A DNA stretch of 64,000 nt from Diphasiastrum complanatum (Eukaryota > Streptophyta > Lycopodiopsida > Lycopodiales > Lycopodiaceae). Shown here piece after piece: positions 29,650 through 40,546 of this stretch; within the stretch, counting starts at the first letter, position 1, and the number at the start of each line of letters is the position of its first letter. A program made the translations under genes and the position numbers. The DNA lies in contig CM055107.1 of NCBI GenBank assembly GCA_029204225.1, positions 30,157,410 to 30,221,409 on the forward strand. The letters run 5' to 3'. The notes beneath the pieces were generated by a model. That model did no database searches, was not told where the DNA came from, and worked only from the letters and a program-made list of their open reading frames with translations.

Positions 29650-30110
29650 AATTATATTACTCGCAATAATGCCGAGACGAGAGAGATCAAACGATAAGGC
29701 CCGACAGCACGACCTTTCTCGCGCGCGACCAGTCGGATGCTTGCCACGTGGCAAATCTTCCACTTGGACGCTTTTCAATGGTTGATCTTAAACACGTGGC
29801 GTAATCTGGACGTTTGTGACAGAATCCAGGCAATCCAGCGGTGGCGGCCTTTACTCCATAGCGCGCCATTCGAGAGGCCTCCAGGTTTCAAACTAAAATA
29901 GTAACGATTCGCCACCGTTATTATGGTCCATTTGAATGGCCGCGCAGCTTAGTGACACGGCCCACTTTCAACCCGCACGCTTGGATCTCGTCCACATGGC
30001 AAATACGCCAGCTAGAATCTTTTTAACGGTCTCCTTTTAAACACGTGGCAAGATCGAAACGGCTGCTACAAGATTGAACCGTCGCGGGTTAAATCACACC
30101 GTAACCTGAA
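29650..30110. promoter_or_regulatory. G-box/ABRE-rich putative promoter
   Basis: Three CACGTGGC elements occur at 29745-29752 (inside the palindrome GCCACGTGGC), 29793-29800 and 30042-30049, plus a near-match at 29993 (cacatggc). CACGTG with ACGTGGC is the known core for bZIP/bHLH factors in abscisic acid and light responses. The area is CpG-richer than its surroundings. A TATA-like taatataattgg on the minus strand near 29649-29660 would direct transcription toward the F-box gene. A plus-strand accataaaaagatg at about 30114 could serve the other direction. Activity is inferred. Confidence 0.5.
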
Positions 30111-30336
30111 GCTACCATAAAAAGATGCGAGGCCTCTATTCTATTGCCTATCTATAGGAGCTCCCTGGTCGGGACGCCCTTCAGTGCTGAAGTATGAAGG
30201 GAAGATGAAGGGCGAATGTTCCCTTTCAGAATTCCAATGAAAGTTTCATTTTAGTATGAATTATAATACCATTTACTTAAAAAGCATATTTTTTGCTTTT
30301 ATATAAAATCAAAAAAAAAAAGACTATTAAGTAGTA

Positions 30337-30438
30337 GATAACGCCCCCGCAGGGACCGTTATGAGTTTTTGGGGGGTGAGCCCGGGAGGGCAAGCCCGCC
30401 CCCAAAAACTCATAACGGGCCCTATGGGACCCGTTATC
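30337..30438. repeat. GC-rich hairpin element (MITE-like)
   Basis: An inverted repeat about 102 bp long, starting gataac and ending gttatc. The inner arms are perfect over 20 bp (30356-30375 and 30399-30418) around a 23-nt GC-rich loop. The outer arms pair imperfectly, and weaker pairing extends into flanking A/T sequence. There is no coding capacity. It looks like a miniature inverted-repeat transposon or foldback unit. A transcription terminator is less likely in this context. Confidence 0.7.
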
Positions 30439-30953
30439 TTACGTTATTAGCACTTTCTTTTTTAATACCTCACGTAATACAGTATTTATACGTAGTTTTG
30501 TACGGTACTAATACATAGTGAGGGCGGAGGTTTCTCTCTGTCTATCTGTATTTGTGGTTGACGATGGTGAATTCACTACCTGCTGTTGTGCTATTCCTGC
30601 TAGTTAACATGATTTTGGTTGAAGATGATTCGAGAAATGTGTTTGGAAGTTGCTCTTGAAGTTTCTTATTTGCTTGGAGAAGGCGGAGTTTGCTTCTCAC
30701 CTCTTAAATCTTGTGTGTGTTCATAGTAATGCTGGAGCGCAATTCCATAGGATTCCTTAGTCATTTCCGCGCCAACAGAACAGTTTCAAGCAATTTACAC
30801 AGGATATAAAAATCTAATACATTAGGATTAGCTAGAACATTGATCTCAAATCATCTATCCATATCTTGGCTTACTATGATTTCTTGATTTAGAGTCTGGC
30901 TCTCGTAGCAGCGTTGGCATTGTTTTAAAATACTCTAACTGTTGTTAATCGTC

Positions 30954-31139
30954 ATGGAAGTTATTCCACACTGCAGGCCTGATCCCTTGTCCAAGCGAAG
31001 AAGGGAACCAGACATGATTGTAGATGAATCATCTTATTCCACTTCGTTATCCTGCAAAAGGCACTACGGAGAATACCAGTGTTGTTGTGAATGTTTTAGG
31101 AAGAAAAATTACAACGAAACGAATCTGAACTGTGACTAG
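30954..31139 (+). CDS. Possible small Cys-rich exon, unknown
   Basis: An open stretch that starts with an ATG (MEVIPHC) and contains an internal acceptor-like tgcag just before PDPLSKRRREPD. It ends in a cysteine-rich segment (YQCCCECFRKK) before TAG at 31137-31139. I do not recognise the protein. It sits about 850 bp downstream of the G-box cluster on the plus strand, so it could be an exon of a small gene driven from there. It could equally be chance, as no donor, paralogue or conserved domain supports it. Confidence 0.22.
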   Translation: MEVIPHCRPDPLSKRRREPDMIVDESSYSTSLSCKRHYGEYQCCCECFRKKNYNETNLNCD

Positions 31140-31522
31140 CTAGCACCTACACGCTATGCTCCTCTGGTCCTACACTCCAGCGAAGGTACATGCGACAAGA
31201 CATAAGTCACTGATTGTCATATATTCTCAATGTCGTATAAATACATAACCACCGTAGAAATGTACGGTCCGGGACTAGCAAGATACGGCTGAGTACGAGA
31301 TTTAATTCGCCTGTTTCTGCTTCGTTTAAGTCTCAAAGTGCTAATAACGGCCTTCAAAATAGGCCGGATGTAAATTTTATAATAATATTTTTGAAGTTTG
31401 GCTTTCAGATGAAGTTTGAGATATTCCTTTTTATTTTTAGCCTGAAAAGATGAAGGGGGCATTTCATATTGCAAATTCCAAGCATGAAGGGTCATGAAGG
31501 GTGGGCATGTACCAACTATGGA

Positions 31523-32008
31523 CTAGGTAGCGGGTGTGAGCAGGCCCGCTACCGGCTGCAGCATGCAGCCTTCATGCACCGAGCCGCCCTACGGTGAGGT
31601 GCATTGAAGGCTACATGCTACATGATAGCAGGCCTGCTCAAGCCTGCTACCTGTCATAATTGAAGTTTGGGCATTTCAATTGAAATGCCCAAACGAATAG
31701 GGGTTTAAACATCTCTGACTGCCAGTAAAAATCTGCATCGTAATTGTCATTCGGGCTCGCAGATTTTTATTATGAGCCCCAATGATAATAACGATGCTAA
31801 TCTAATTGTCATTTGGGCTCATAGTAAACATCTCATCGTAATCTGATCATCTCATGTAGCATCTTAGTTATCATTTGGCCTCGTAGATTTTTACTGGATC
31901 AGATCAGATAGGTAGCAACCTTGAGCAGGCTTGCTACCATGTAGCACCTCAGTGCATGAAGGTTACATGCTACAGCCGGTAGCGGGCCTACTCACGCCCG
32001 CTACCTAG
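31523..32008. mobile_element. Foldback element with long terminal inverted repeats
   Basis: The two ends are inverted copies of each other over about 100-130 bp (ctaggtagcggg... at the left, ...cccgctacctag at the right), with the words gaggtg, catgaagg and catgctaca in mirror order. Inside lies a perfect 30-bp palindrome (31665-31694, half-site gtttgggcatttcaa) and further mirrored words such as aaaaatctgc/gcagattttt. There is no ORF. The palindrome runs into the flanks at CTAG, so target-site duplication cannot be read. It is a MITE- or foldback-type non-autonomous element. Confidence 0.75.
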
Positions 32009-34539
32009 CATCAAAGTTGTGGCAGTGCAATGGGTCCTACAACACTATAGGGGGAGGATAAGTTAGCTGATGCCATGCCCCTAAGGTGTCAATGTTGTGC
32101 CTCTTCACCCAAAAGGGCTTCCAGTGGAGATGACGTTGAGAGCACGAGAATTACTAGTGATACGCTAAGTCCATATGCTTCGAGCCCCATGGTAATTCCC
32201 AAAAGATGGAAAACCATGTGGGAGCTAGTAATTTTGGCCCTCTCAAACTTGAGATGCATTTTCAAGAAAGAGGCCTCCTAATAATGTGTAAGAGGTGGAA
32301 CCCAAAAGATTATAGAATGGGATTCACTTGTGAGTCAAGAGGTAAAACCCAAAAGGTTATAGAATGCGGTTCACTCCTTGTATGCACAAATAGGAGCCTC
32401 CTCCATGAGATCCATAGCATAAGATTTATATGGAAATGCTACTGAAATGTTAATTGAAAATCCTTTATCCTGCATTTCCTTCTATGCTCCATCTTCATGC
32501 ATTTAGTTTGGGTACTTGTCTATGAATGTAATTTGTTGATTCTTCCTTTTCTCAAGATTGGTTTTGTGATTAACATCAGGTAGATGTGCAGGGCTCAGTG
32601 GCTGATCATAACCATTCAAATATGATGTTGCTTTGTGCTTGGCTCCCTGAGGAGTTCTTATTACAAACGTTGAGTGATATTTTTAATAAGCACTTTGTAG
32701 GTTCTTGCAATCTTTAGTTAGATGTTGTTTTGTTGATCTGGTGTTTCTTGATTAGCTTAGTTTAGAATCTACAGACTCTAAGAAATCAAGAAAAGATCTG
32801 AAGCAAAACTGTAGGACATAGATATACGAGTCTTGATAGATCAAGCATTCAATTTGAGCTTCCATTGCCAGTAAAAGATTGAGATCAGGCCATAGATGTG
32901 CCAAACTGACAAGCGGGGCACATACCATCATACTGCAAGTCGATTAGGATTCGAGAAGAGCAGAAGAGCTTATGTCGGCTGTAGGCTGATGGGAATCTGC
33001 TAACAATGAGTTAGTAGAATTCGCTAACAATGACTCTCATTCATAAAGGGCAGTGGAGAAGCTCTAAGTTATCACTAATCAAATGAGCTAGAATATCAAT
33101 TATAACTAGTTAGTGGTGATAAAGGGGCCTAAGGAGGATTACACTTTCATTTAGTAAAGCTACTGGATCCTTTAGTCCCCATGAAGCTTTACAAACTAAC
33201 ATTCTATTTATGTGCATTCCATTTCCATGACACTCCCTCTACTTTTACTTTTTTGAGGTTCTATATTGGTAGTCTTCTACAAACTAACTAGAGATGTTGA
33301 GTAGGTGTATGAAGGAGATCTCAAATTTTGTGGGATTCCAATTGTTGTAGACAATTCAATAATTTTTGCCTAGGTCACAAAAATTTATCACATGAAACGT
33401 AAAAAGATGTAATTAAGTGGCGAACTACATTGAACTAGGTTAAGTTCATGAATATATTTGGATCTCTTCTCCATCAAGTTTGGGTTCCACTTGGTAAGAT
33501 ACTATGTGGATGTGATGGTATACTTAGATTTGGATCTATGAAGTCTTATACCCATTTTTGAGATGGACTATAGGATTAGAGTAGCTAAAGAAACATTCAT
33601 TCAAGGCTTGTAGAATTGTTGACATACATCAATGTCCTCAAGGAAATGATGGACATCTTTCAATAACATTGGCCACCACATCTATACTACTACAACTTTC
33701 TAGCATTAACTCCATTTGTTTGTTTTCCACCTACTTCCAAGAGTTAGGTTCATAACTGGACATATCTTGTGTGACATGACATCTTTGGAATACATGATTA
33801 GTTTGACCATATATGAAATAACCCTGAAAATAAGTTTTCATTACTTTCTCTTATTTTGAAATGTCTTGCTCTACCTAGCATAACATATAGTATCATATTG
33901 TAGACCATTTTTTTAACATCACATAAAAGAGATCGTTTTAATGATTTTTTTATGCAATCCCTTGATTATGGTCTTTGATGTGAATATGTGACCAACTAAC
34001 TACTTTTGCTTTATGGAAGAAGAAGAAAAAAAAAAAGAGCCAATAACCAACCCAAAAGTATGCTTGTAACTTCTTCCTAGTGGGTGTATACATCAAGTAT
34101 TAGATCTATGTGTATTGGCTAACTAATGTTGTGTACTTGGCCCACACATACTTCTTGTTTTTCTCAATTGGCCCACAACTTAGATAACTTCAATGTGGTT
34201 TTTTTTAACACAAAGATCATAGATGGGACACCTTGAAGTTGTAGTCAACAACAAAAGGACAATAAAAGACATCTTTTAGCAAAGTGAATAAACATTTGGA
34301 AAACTGTGCAATTTAGTTCACAAAGAGCTCCTTATTCCATGTAGAGCTCTATGTGTACATATTTTTATGTTTTCCAAAGATGGCCATCATGATTTAATTT
34401 TCAAGAACATTTCTATTGAATCTTTGGTTATTGAATAAAAAAAGAGAGGGGGGATGAGAGCAGAGCACATGTCCTTTACCTACAAGACCAACTCAAGATA
34501 GTCAAACAAACGACTCAATCACACAACATCTTGAAAAAT
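32009..34539. other. No gene seen
   Basis: AT-rich sequence. A short internal duplication (ggtggaacccaaaagattatagaatg / ggtaaaacccaaaaggttatagaatg type) occurs near 32295 and 32340. No coding motif, LTR end or RNA gene is visible. Confidence 0.5.
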
Positions 34540-34720
34540 TGGAACAATGAAACCTCTATGAATTTGACATTGATGGCATAAAATCCAATAATATGAGGAA
34601 TAAGACCTCCTTTGATCATGAGTCTTTAAGAACTAGATCTGTCATAAACAAATGTCAATAAAAAAAACTTTATGTGCATGCAAGTGGAGCTTGTAGGTTG
34701 ACTAAATCAAATTCATGTTG
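34540..34720 (+). repeat. Dispersed repeat shared with 38208-38410
   Basis: Shared ordered words include acatcttga, atgatgggcat/gatggcat-type blocks, cctctttgatcac/cctcctttgatcatg, agtct.caagagctaga, atgtcaata and gtttgtaggttg. Both copies are in the same orientation. One abuts the left LTR of the short-LTR element, and the other follows the CT array beside a solo LTR. It has no intact ORF. Confidence 0.5.
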
Positions 34721-34730
34721 TCATGTGTTC

Positions 34731-34904
34731 GGGAAATATTTGTACAAAAATAAATTGGCTCATCAAAATTAAAAATAAAACTCTAGAGATTAATTTAGAT
34801 GCGAGGGCCATGTGGTATCCTTAGTGTATAAGCCCACAACCCAATGAGCATATTTTTAAAGTGTAAAATATTGTAACTTAGAATAAAATAGACTTGGGCC
34901 TTGT
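34731..34904 (+). mobile_element. Left short LTR (about 170 bp)
   Basis: Direct repeat of 36573-36743. Shared blocks are ttgtacaaaaat, tagagatt, gcgagggccatg, tataagcccacaacccaatgagca and gtaaaatattgtaac, ending agacttgggccttg. Copy 1 has lost the TG start that is visible in the right copy (36573). Orientation is set by the ORF between them. The short length is typical of TRIM-type elements. Confidence 0.7.
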
Positions 34905-36572
34905 GCTAGAAGAAGAACTTGTCGAGGAAGACCAGGAGGCCAAGCTCCAAATCAGCCAAAGCCAACACCACCCCTCCAGCCACTCCACAAGACACCTTAA
35001 CAGCCTGCAAGCAGTTGGGTACCCTACTCAACTAGCTCATAGCTGATAAACAAATGTTGTGGATGGCCACGTAGTCACTCTGGCTACGAATAACACTGAA
35101 TTGTGTACCAAGTTGGATCAGCTCAAATGAGAACTTGAAGTGGCACAGCAGCATACACATGTCGAGATGGCCAAGGCCTAGAAGCTAGAGCAACATGAGA
35201 CAAAGAACTTTAGGACTACACCAAGATGCTATACAAGTCGGTGGCAGACGCGGCTGCCAAAGTCCAAGAAGCCACGACTACGGTCCACCCCGTTCCAAGC
35301 CCAACTCCAAATGGCTCAATCTAAAAGCTCACGGTTGGTCGATGCATTGCAGATTGAATGCAACGAATGGCATGCTAGCCAGTGCCCACCACACACCCTC
35401 TCACCCCACATGAAGCAGCGTATTTGGCCCAACGGGTGGAGTTATATAAGAAGACACTAGCAAGCTACCAAGGAAAATTTGATCAGTATAGGCAAATGGC
35501 TATTCAAGAGTTATCCAGAGCCAAAGCGGCGCTGCAAGCATGGCAGCAATAGACACTCGTACAACCAATGCCCCAGGTGGTAATTCCCCACCACCCCAAT
35601 ATGAAGTTGCATAGCCAGAGCCAAGCCATGATTAAGATCCAGAGATTGATCCACAAGCAGCATGGCATGATACCATAACTGAGCATAGCACTATACCAAC
35701 TATGGAGGAGCAGCCATCATCCTCATCTCGAGGCTCTTGCTCCATTTTGGCATCCAAGGCCTTCTGAAAATCCAAGAACGTTGAAGAAGAGATCAATGAA
35801 TTTCTGTGTAAGTATTCCTATGAATCCTCACGGGGCAGGTGGCAGCTACAATTTAGTGCACTTGAAATCAAATGCAAGGAAATATCTTGTCTCTAGGTGT
35901 TGGTCCCACAATTTGCATGGCGGCAACACATTTTTGAAATGACACCTTTGACCATCAGGGCGTATGTGGCTAGTCCCCGATCCTTAAGACTAAAGCCCAT
36001 TATGTTCAAATTCCAAGATGTAAAAAGTGAGTGGAATGTGGTATTCCTTTGGGGTAGATTACCCTTAAAATTCTCAACTGGCCAAAGATACTTTCACACT
36101 ATGGTTGGGGCATGGATGTAGATGTCAACAGGGCTCTGGTCCAATTTTTGTAGCGGTACTCCAAGTGCCTAGATCCAACAGTCCATGTGGCTGCAACATT
36201 CATCGCCCAAGACCTCGCTTTTTTCATGAAGGTCCCCACCAAATGGGACGATAAGTTTACCACCTATCCATTTTTATCCTAATAAAGCAATGGCGCCAAC
36301 AGCATCAATGACCAAATCCCAGTGGCACGTTTGTAATATAGAGCGGCAATGATCGGCCATCCATGGCCTAATAAGTTCCAGACATGGGTTTTCCAATTTT
36401 GGTTGGAGGGCATGCATTCTGTCTTCTTTCCACTCAATGATGAGCACAGCCTCCAGCGGCTTGAATTTTTGGAACAAGTCATCGGCTATTTAATTCAGGT
36501 CGGAGGCCCTGTTGCCTTGTATTCTGCTTCACTAGAAGATAATGCCAAGGTTGTTTGCTTCTTACTATTCCA
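34905..36572 (+). pseudogene. Internal region: gag-like ORF of the short-LTR element (copy B)
   Basis: A broken frame homologous to 6586-7480. The start (ELVEEDQEAKLQ..., VTLATNNTELCTKL) has coiled-coil character. The central part reads EIN...YSYESSRG, FAWRQHIF, IRAYVASPRSL, then in another frame ILNWPKI, WGMDVDVNRALVQF, AATFIAQDLAFFM and TKWDD. The 3' part, 36349-36627, is open and extends past copy A (HPWPNKFQTW, FPLNDEHSL). There are several stops and frameshifts. No protease, RT, integrase or zinc knuckle was seen, so the element would be non-autonomous with one Gag-like protein. The function is inferred only from position between LTRs. Confidence 0.65.
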
Positions 36573-36743
36573 TGAAATACTTGTACAAAAATACATGGGC
36601 CCATCAAAAATAAAAATGAAATTCTAGAGATTGATGTAGGTGCGAGGGCCATGGCATCCTACGTGTATAAGCCCACAACCCAATGAGCACATTTGTAAAT
36701 TGTAAAATATTGTAACGTAGAATAAAAGAGACTTGGGCCTTGT
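36573..36743 (+). mobile_element. Right short LTR
   Basis: It pairs with 34731-34904. It begins tgaaatacttgtac, contains aataaaagagac (a possible polyadenylation signal) and ends gggccttg. About 80-85 percent identity to the left copy by eye suggests an old insertion. Confidence 0.7.
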
Positions 36744-37116
36744 AAATAAATAATAAGAAAAGCCCAAAGTTACATGTTTCTAAGTTTGAGTCAAAATCAA
36801 ATGGTGGTAGGTGAAATGTGCTACTTTGTGCACCATTAGATCTTTTTGTTTCCTTGAAGGGCCTTGGATTTCAATCTTTGCAACTTCCAAATAGCCAATA
36901 GTAGCAAAGGGACAAGGGCCTCCCTAAGAATAAAAAGGCACCTCTTGTACACATAGTTCATGCTTAATTGAGTGGAGGAAACTCTACCACTTTTTCAAAC
37001 ATCCTCATGTGCTCAAGCTTCTTTCTATTGTTGTTGTAAATGATGTTATTTCTTATGATTTGCTCTTTTATTGTTTTATGAGTTCTTGCTAGTTCCTCCA
37101 TTAGATTAGAAGCATA
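36744..37116. other. No gene seen
   Basis: Spacer between the short-LTR element and a solo LTR. Nothing is recognised. Confidence 0.5.
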
Positions 37117-37820
37117 TGTGAAAGTACTATACTTTAGGACCATAAATGGATCTAGAAAAGATCCACAAGAGTGATTGGATGCTTGCTTAACAATTTATCA
37201 AAAAACTAGTCATCAAAAAGTTGATCTAGATTGGCAATTTGACAAACAACAAGCATTAACAATCAAAAGCATTGATCAACATTGAAATCCGAGCCCACAC
37301 GTGTGTACTACAGGCTGTAGTACGGCCTTCAACCTGAGAAACAAGTAAAAATTGATTTGGTTTCATTTGGATCACAAAAACTCAATGTACATAGTGAACT
37401 AGCTTGAGATTGCCAATGAGCTCCAAAAATTTTCTCTATCTTCTCACTATGGAGAGAGGGAATACATAGCAAATTTGACTTCCTTCTTGAAGTTAGGTGG
37501 ATTTCCAGCATGTAAAAAGGAAGTTAACTCACTCTCCTTGACCTAAAATGAAACCCTAGTCTATTTCCTATAGTCATGCTTGGTAGATAGCTAGTTGGTC
37601 AAATTTTCACCTTAAATCTAGGGTTTAGGTCCTATAAACTAGGAATCACTACCAAAATGACATGACCAACCATATGGACTTGACCTAACCTACATTAAGA
37701 GTGGGTTGAAATTGGGCATCTTGGCCTCACATGTGTGGAATCCACTTATGTACAAAATTTACATTATACTACATGGTTTTTGATCAAGCTAGATTTGCCA
37801 ATTTTTGGCAATTCTTCACA
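37117..37820 (-). mobile_element. Copia solo LTR
   Basis: On the minus strand it starts TGTGAAGAATTGCC and ends CTTTCACA. It is the same LTR family as the plus-strand LTR at 59221-59904, with shared words including tggcaaatctag, ttggtagtgattcct, accaagcatgact and ccatttatggtcct. No PBS follows its end and no PPT precedes its start, so it stands alone. The flanking 5-mers (gcata and acatg) do not form a clean target-site duplication. Confidence 0.8.
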
Positions 37821-37838
37821 ACATGAACACTTGAGCTA

Positions 37839-38027
<189 letters not shown>

Positions 38028-38207
38028 TTTGAGGGTTAATTAGTTGGTTAAGGTTAATGGTGGGTTGGTGTGATAGTATTAGAGAGGTTAAAGTAGGAAA
38101 GCAACCAACGAGGGAACTAAATGAAATTTAGAGCTCTGTCTCAGTGTTCTAACTCATTTTGATTGGTGGAGAGGCTGCTCACCATGAAGGACCACTCCCA
38201 ACATCAT

Positions 38208-38410
38208 GATAGTATCTATACCCAACATCTTGATAATCTGAGGAATGAAGTCTCTTTGAGTCTGATGTTGATGGGAATGAAGCCAAATAAAATGACAAAA
38301 AACCTCTTTGATCACAAGTCTCCAAGAGCTAGACTTGCGATAACAATATGTCAATAGAATTCTTCATGTGTAGTAGAGTTTGTAGGTTTGAATAGACTAG
38401 CTTCATGTTT
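38208..38410 (+). repeat. Dispersed repeat, second copy
   Basis: Counterpart of 34540-34720 (see there). The open frame at 38163-38357 crosses it but is not shared with the other copy. Confidence 0.45.
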
Positions 38411-38802
38411 TACTACTCCACCACTTGCAAAAGAACTCTGGTTGGCAGTGAAGTTTGAAAGTCGAAGTTGATCTTTTTGTTCTACTGCTTGAGAAAAGTT
38501 TTAAAGTTGAAGTAGAGCTACCATATGGATAACACTTCAGCTAAAACTAAAAGGTTGAAATAGAATTGCAGCTTCATAGATGTTTGAAAGTCAAAATGAG
38601 ATAGAGCTCTATGTGTGTTGCTTCAAAACTTGGAACATCTTTGTTAATGAAGAATTTTTGAACTACTTATTGATAAAGAGGTCTCCAAAGTAGCTTTCTG
38701 ATGATATGTAGGTTGCAACATTGAAGATATTAAAATCTTAGATAGCTCTGATATGAAACCACTTTTGATATAATACAAGTATCAGATTAAGAAATCAGAA
38801 AT

Positions 38803-38814
38803 GCTCTAATACCA
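38803..38814 (-). other. Copia primer-binding site
   Basis: The minus strand reads TGGTATTAGAGC, directly following an LTR end (...ctagca). The leader that should follow runs left toward about 38030 without a recognisable gag. Confidence 0.8.
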
Positions 38815-39358
38815 TGCTAGGGAGAGGGACCATGTAGGTCAGATGGGTCGAACAATCGGATCAAAACGATCCTACTACTACATGAAGGCAATGGTAGATT
38901 GATTCCCTTGGTGCGTGCACTACAACAATAGTAGGCGAACACAAGAATAGAGTAGATCTTAATTGCACAATTTTTGCGGAAGTGTAAGTTTTTTGAAATT
39001 AATGAGTGTTTCTACATTTTGAGCTATTTTGGATTTCTCTCTCTACCCGAGTCTTTGATGTTGGATTCTCTCTCTACCCGAGAGCAAGGCTTTTCTATAC
39101 TTAGTTTTTTCATCCACAAGTCTCCACACATGTGAATGTACTTTGGTGTTTGATATATGCATGTTACATTGTGCTCTTGCCTTAGATTTGTGAATCTATG
39201 CTTGATCTTTGTGCAATCACCACATCTTAGGAGATCATAATCACACTTTTGGGGTGTCCCAAATGTGTGAAGTTTAACAAATGAAAGCTAGTAATAGATA
39301 TAGAGACAATTGGATTGAATGGGATGTAGAAAGTTTGAAGTGGAATTAAATTCCAACA
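38815..39358 (-). mobile_element. Copia LTR shared by two internal regions
   Basis: The minus strand starts TGTTGGAATTTAATTCC and ends CTAGCA. It has a PPT and RNase H on its upstream side (39359 on) and a PBS on its downstream side (38803-38814). It is therefore at once the 3' LTR of the right-hand copia and the 5' LTR of a left-hand one. It contains a duplicated tctctctctacccgag block near 39030-39085. Confidence 0.75.
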
Positions 39359-40030
39359 CTCCCTCTTAATTCGACTTCAAACACTTAGATAATCCTCAAA
39401 TTTAGCATTCTCTTTAAAAAAAATGCTTATCTTTAGGCAATGCCTTGGTGAAGATATTAGCTACCATACGATTTGTTGAATAGTAAATCAGCTCTAGATG
39501 TTTTAAATGTACTTTCTCTCGAACAAAACAAAATTAAATTTCTATATGTTTAGTCCTAGAATAAAATTTAGAATTGAGATAAAGTTGAATACAACTGATA
39601 TTATCGCAATAGATTGGTTGTTGGTTTGTTCTTTTTGGAGTTCAGAGAATGTAGAAGAAGCCTCAACCATATGGCTTTTTTAGTTGCTTGCATTGTTGCT
39701 ACATATTCAGATTTGGTTGACGATAGTGAAATTGACTTCTATTTTCTACTATTTCAGGAGACTCCAGAAGACTACTGCAAACGATAGGTAGAAATACTAC
39801 CCATAAGTAGACTTCTTGGTGTCTAAGTCTCCTCCCCAATCCAAATCAAAATAGTCGAATAAGCACAATGTTGTAGCAAAATTACTATAATAACAAAGAA
39901 CTTTGTTCTTTGTTGCTTGAATGTATTTCATCACTCTTTTGAGTGTTTTCAATGTTGGATTTCTGGAGTGTGACAACTATATATGCCAAATCGGATCTGG
40001 TGCACACCATCACAGCATTAATGAGCCAAT
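39359..40030 (-). pseudogene. Copia RNase H/C-terminal fragment with PPT
   Basis: Read on the minus strand, copia RNase H blocks appear: a FDYFDLDWGGDLDTKKSTYG segment, then STKSEYVATMQATKKAIWL, then a degraded C-terminal part and the polypurine tract aagagggag at 39359-39367. Many stops and frameshifts are present. RT and everything upstream are missing beyond about 40030. It directly adjoins its 3' LTR. Confidence 0.8.
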
Positions 40031-40546
40031 TAGAGAGTGGTATGGATAATTCTTCATGTCAGAAATCTGCAATTGCTTGCTAGAGGGTTCTTATCGGTTT
40101 CTGCAGATTTCAGGTTGGAGGGATGTTGTGTAGATTTTTTTTATGGCAATAGATGGTGAGGGGTTCTTGCTTGGTTGGTTTCTTGATTGGTTTCGAGGTT
40201 GAGAGTCTTTAATGCAAGCTTCTTCGGTTTTGAGCTCAATGGGAAGGGTGAAGGCGGAAGAGGAAACCATACTACAAAATAGTGCAGTGAAGAAGATGAG
40301 CAGAAAGGAAACAGATTCTGTCTTGCATGGAATTGGCTAACATGGTAGTTTTACAATAAACATTTTTACTCCAACCTAAAGAGAGGCTCCATTATGAGAT
40401 GTACCAACTTACTTGTTTGAATAATTTTGTGAATTATGTCGAATACATATTAATCAATTTCCAAATATTTTGATGCCATATCATGCAATTCCAAGACCTA
40501 TACCCATTGTCCTTAAATTATTTGAATACATGAGTGAGCTTATCTA
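40031..40546. other. No gene seen
   Basis: Spacer between a minus-strand copia fragment and a plus-strand copia LTR. No feature is recognised. Confidence 0.5.

Noticed and set aside
30337-30438. Rho-independent-type terminator
   Set aside because: A hairpin with T-rich flank superficially fits, but the sequence is plant nuclear and the hairpin has a long GC loop and extended outer arms typical of a MITE.
37112-37825. Target-site duplication around the solo LTR
   Set aside because: The flanking 5-mers gcata and acatg do not match.
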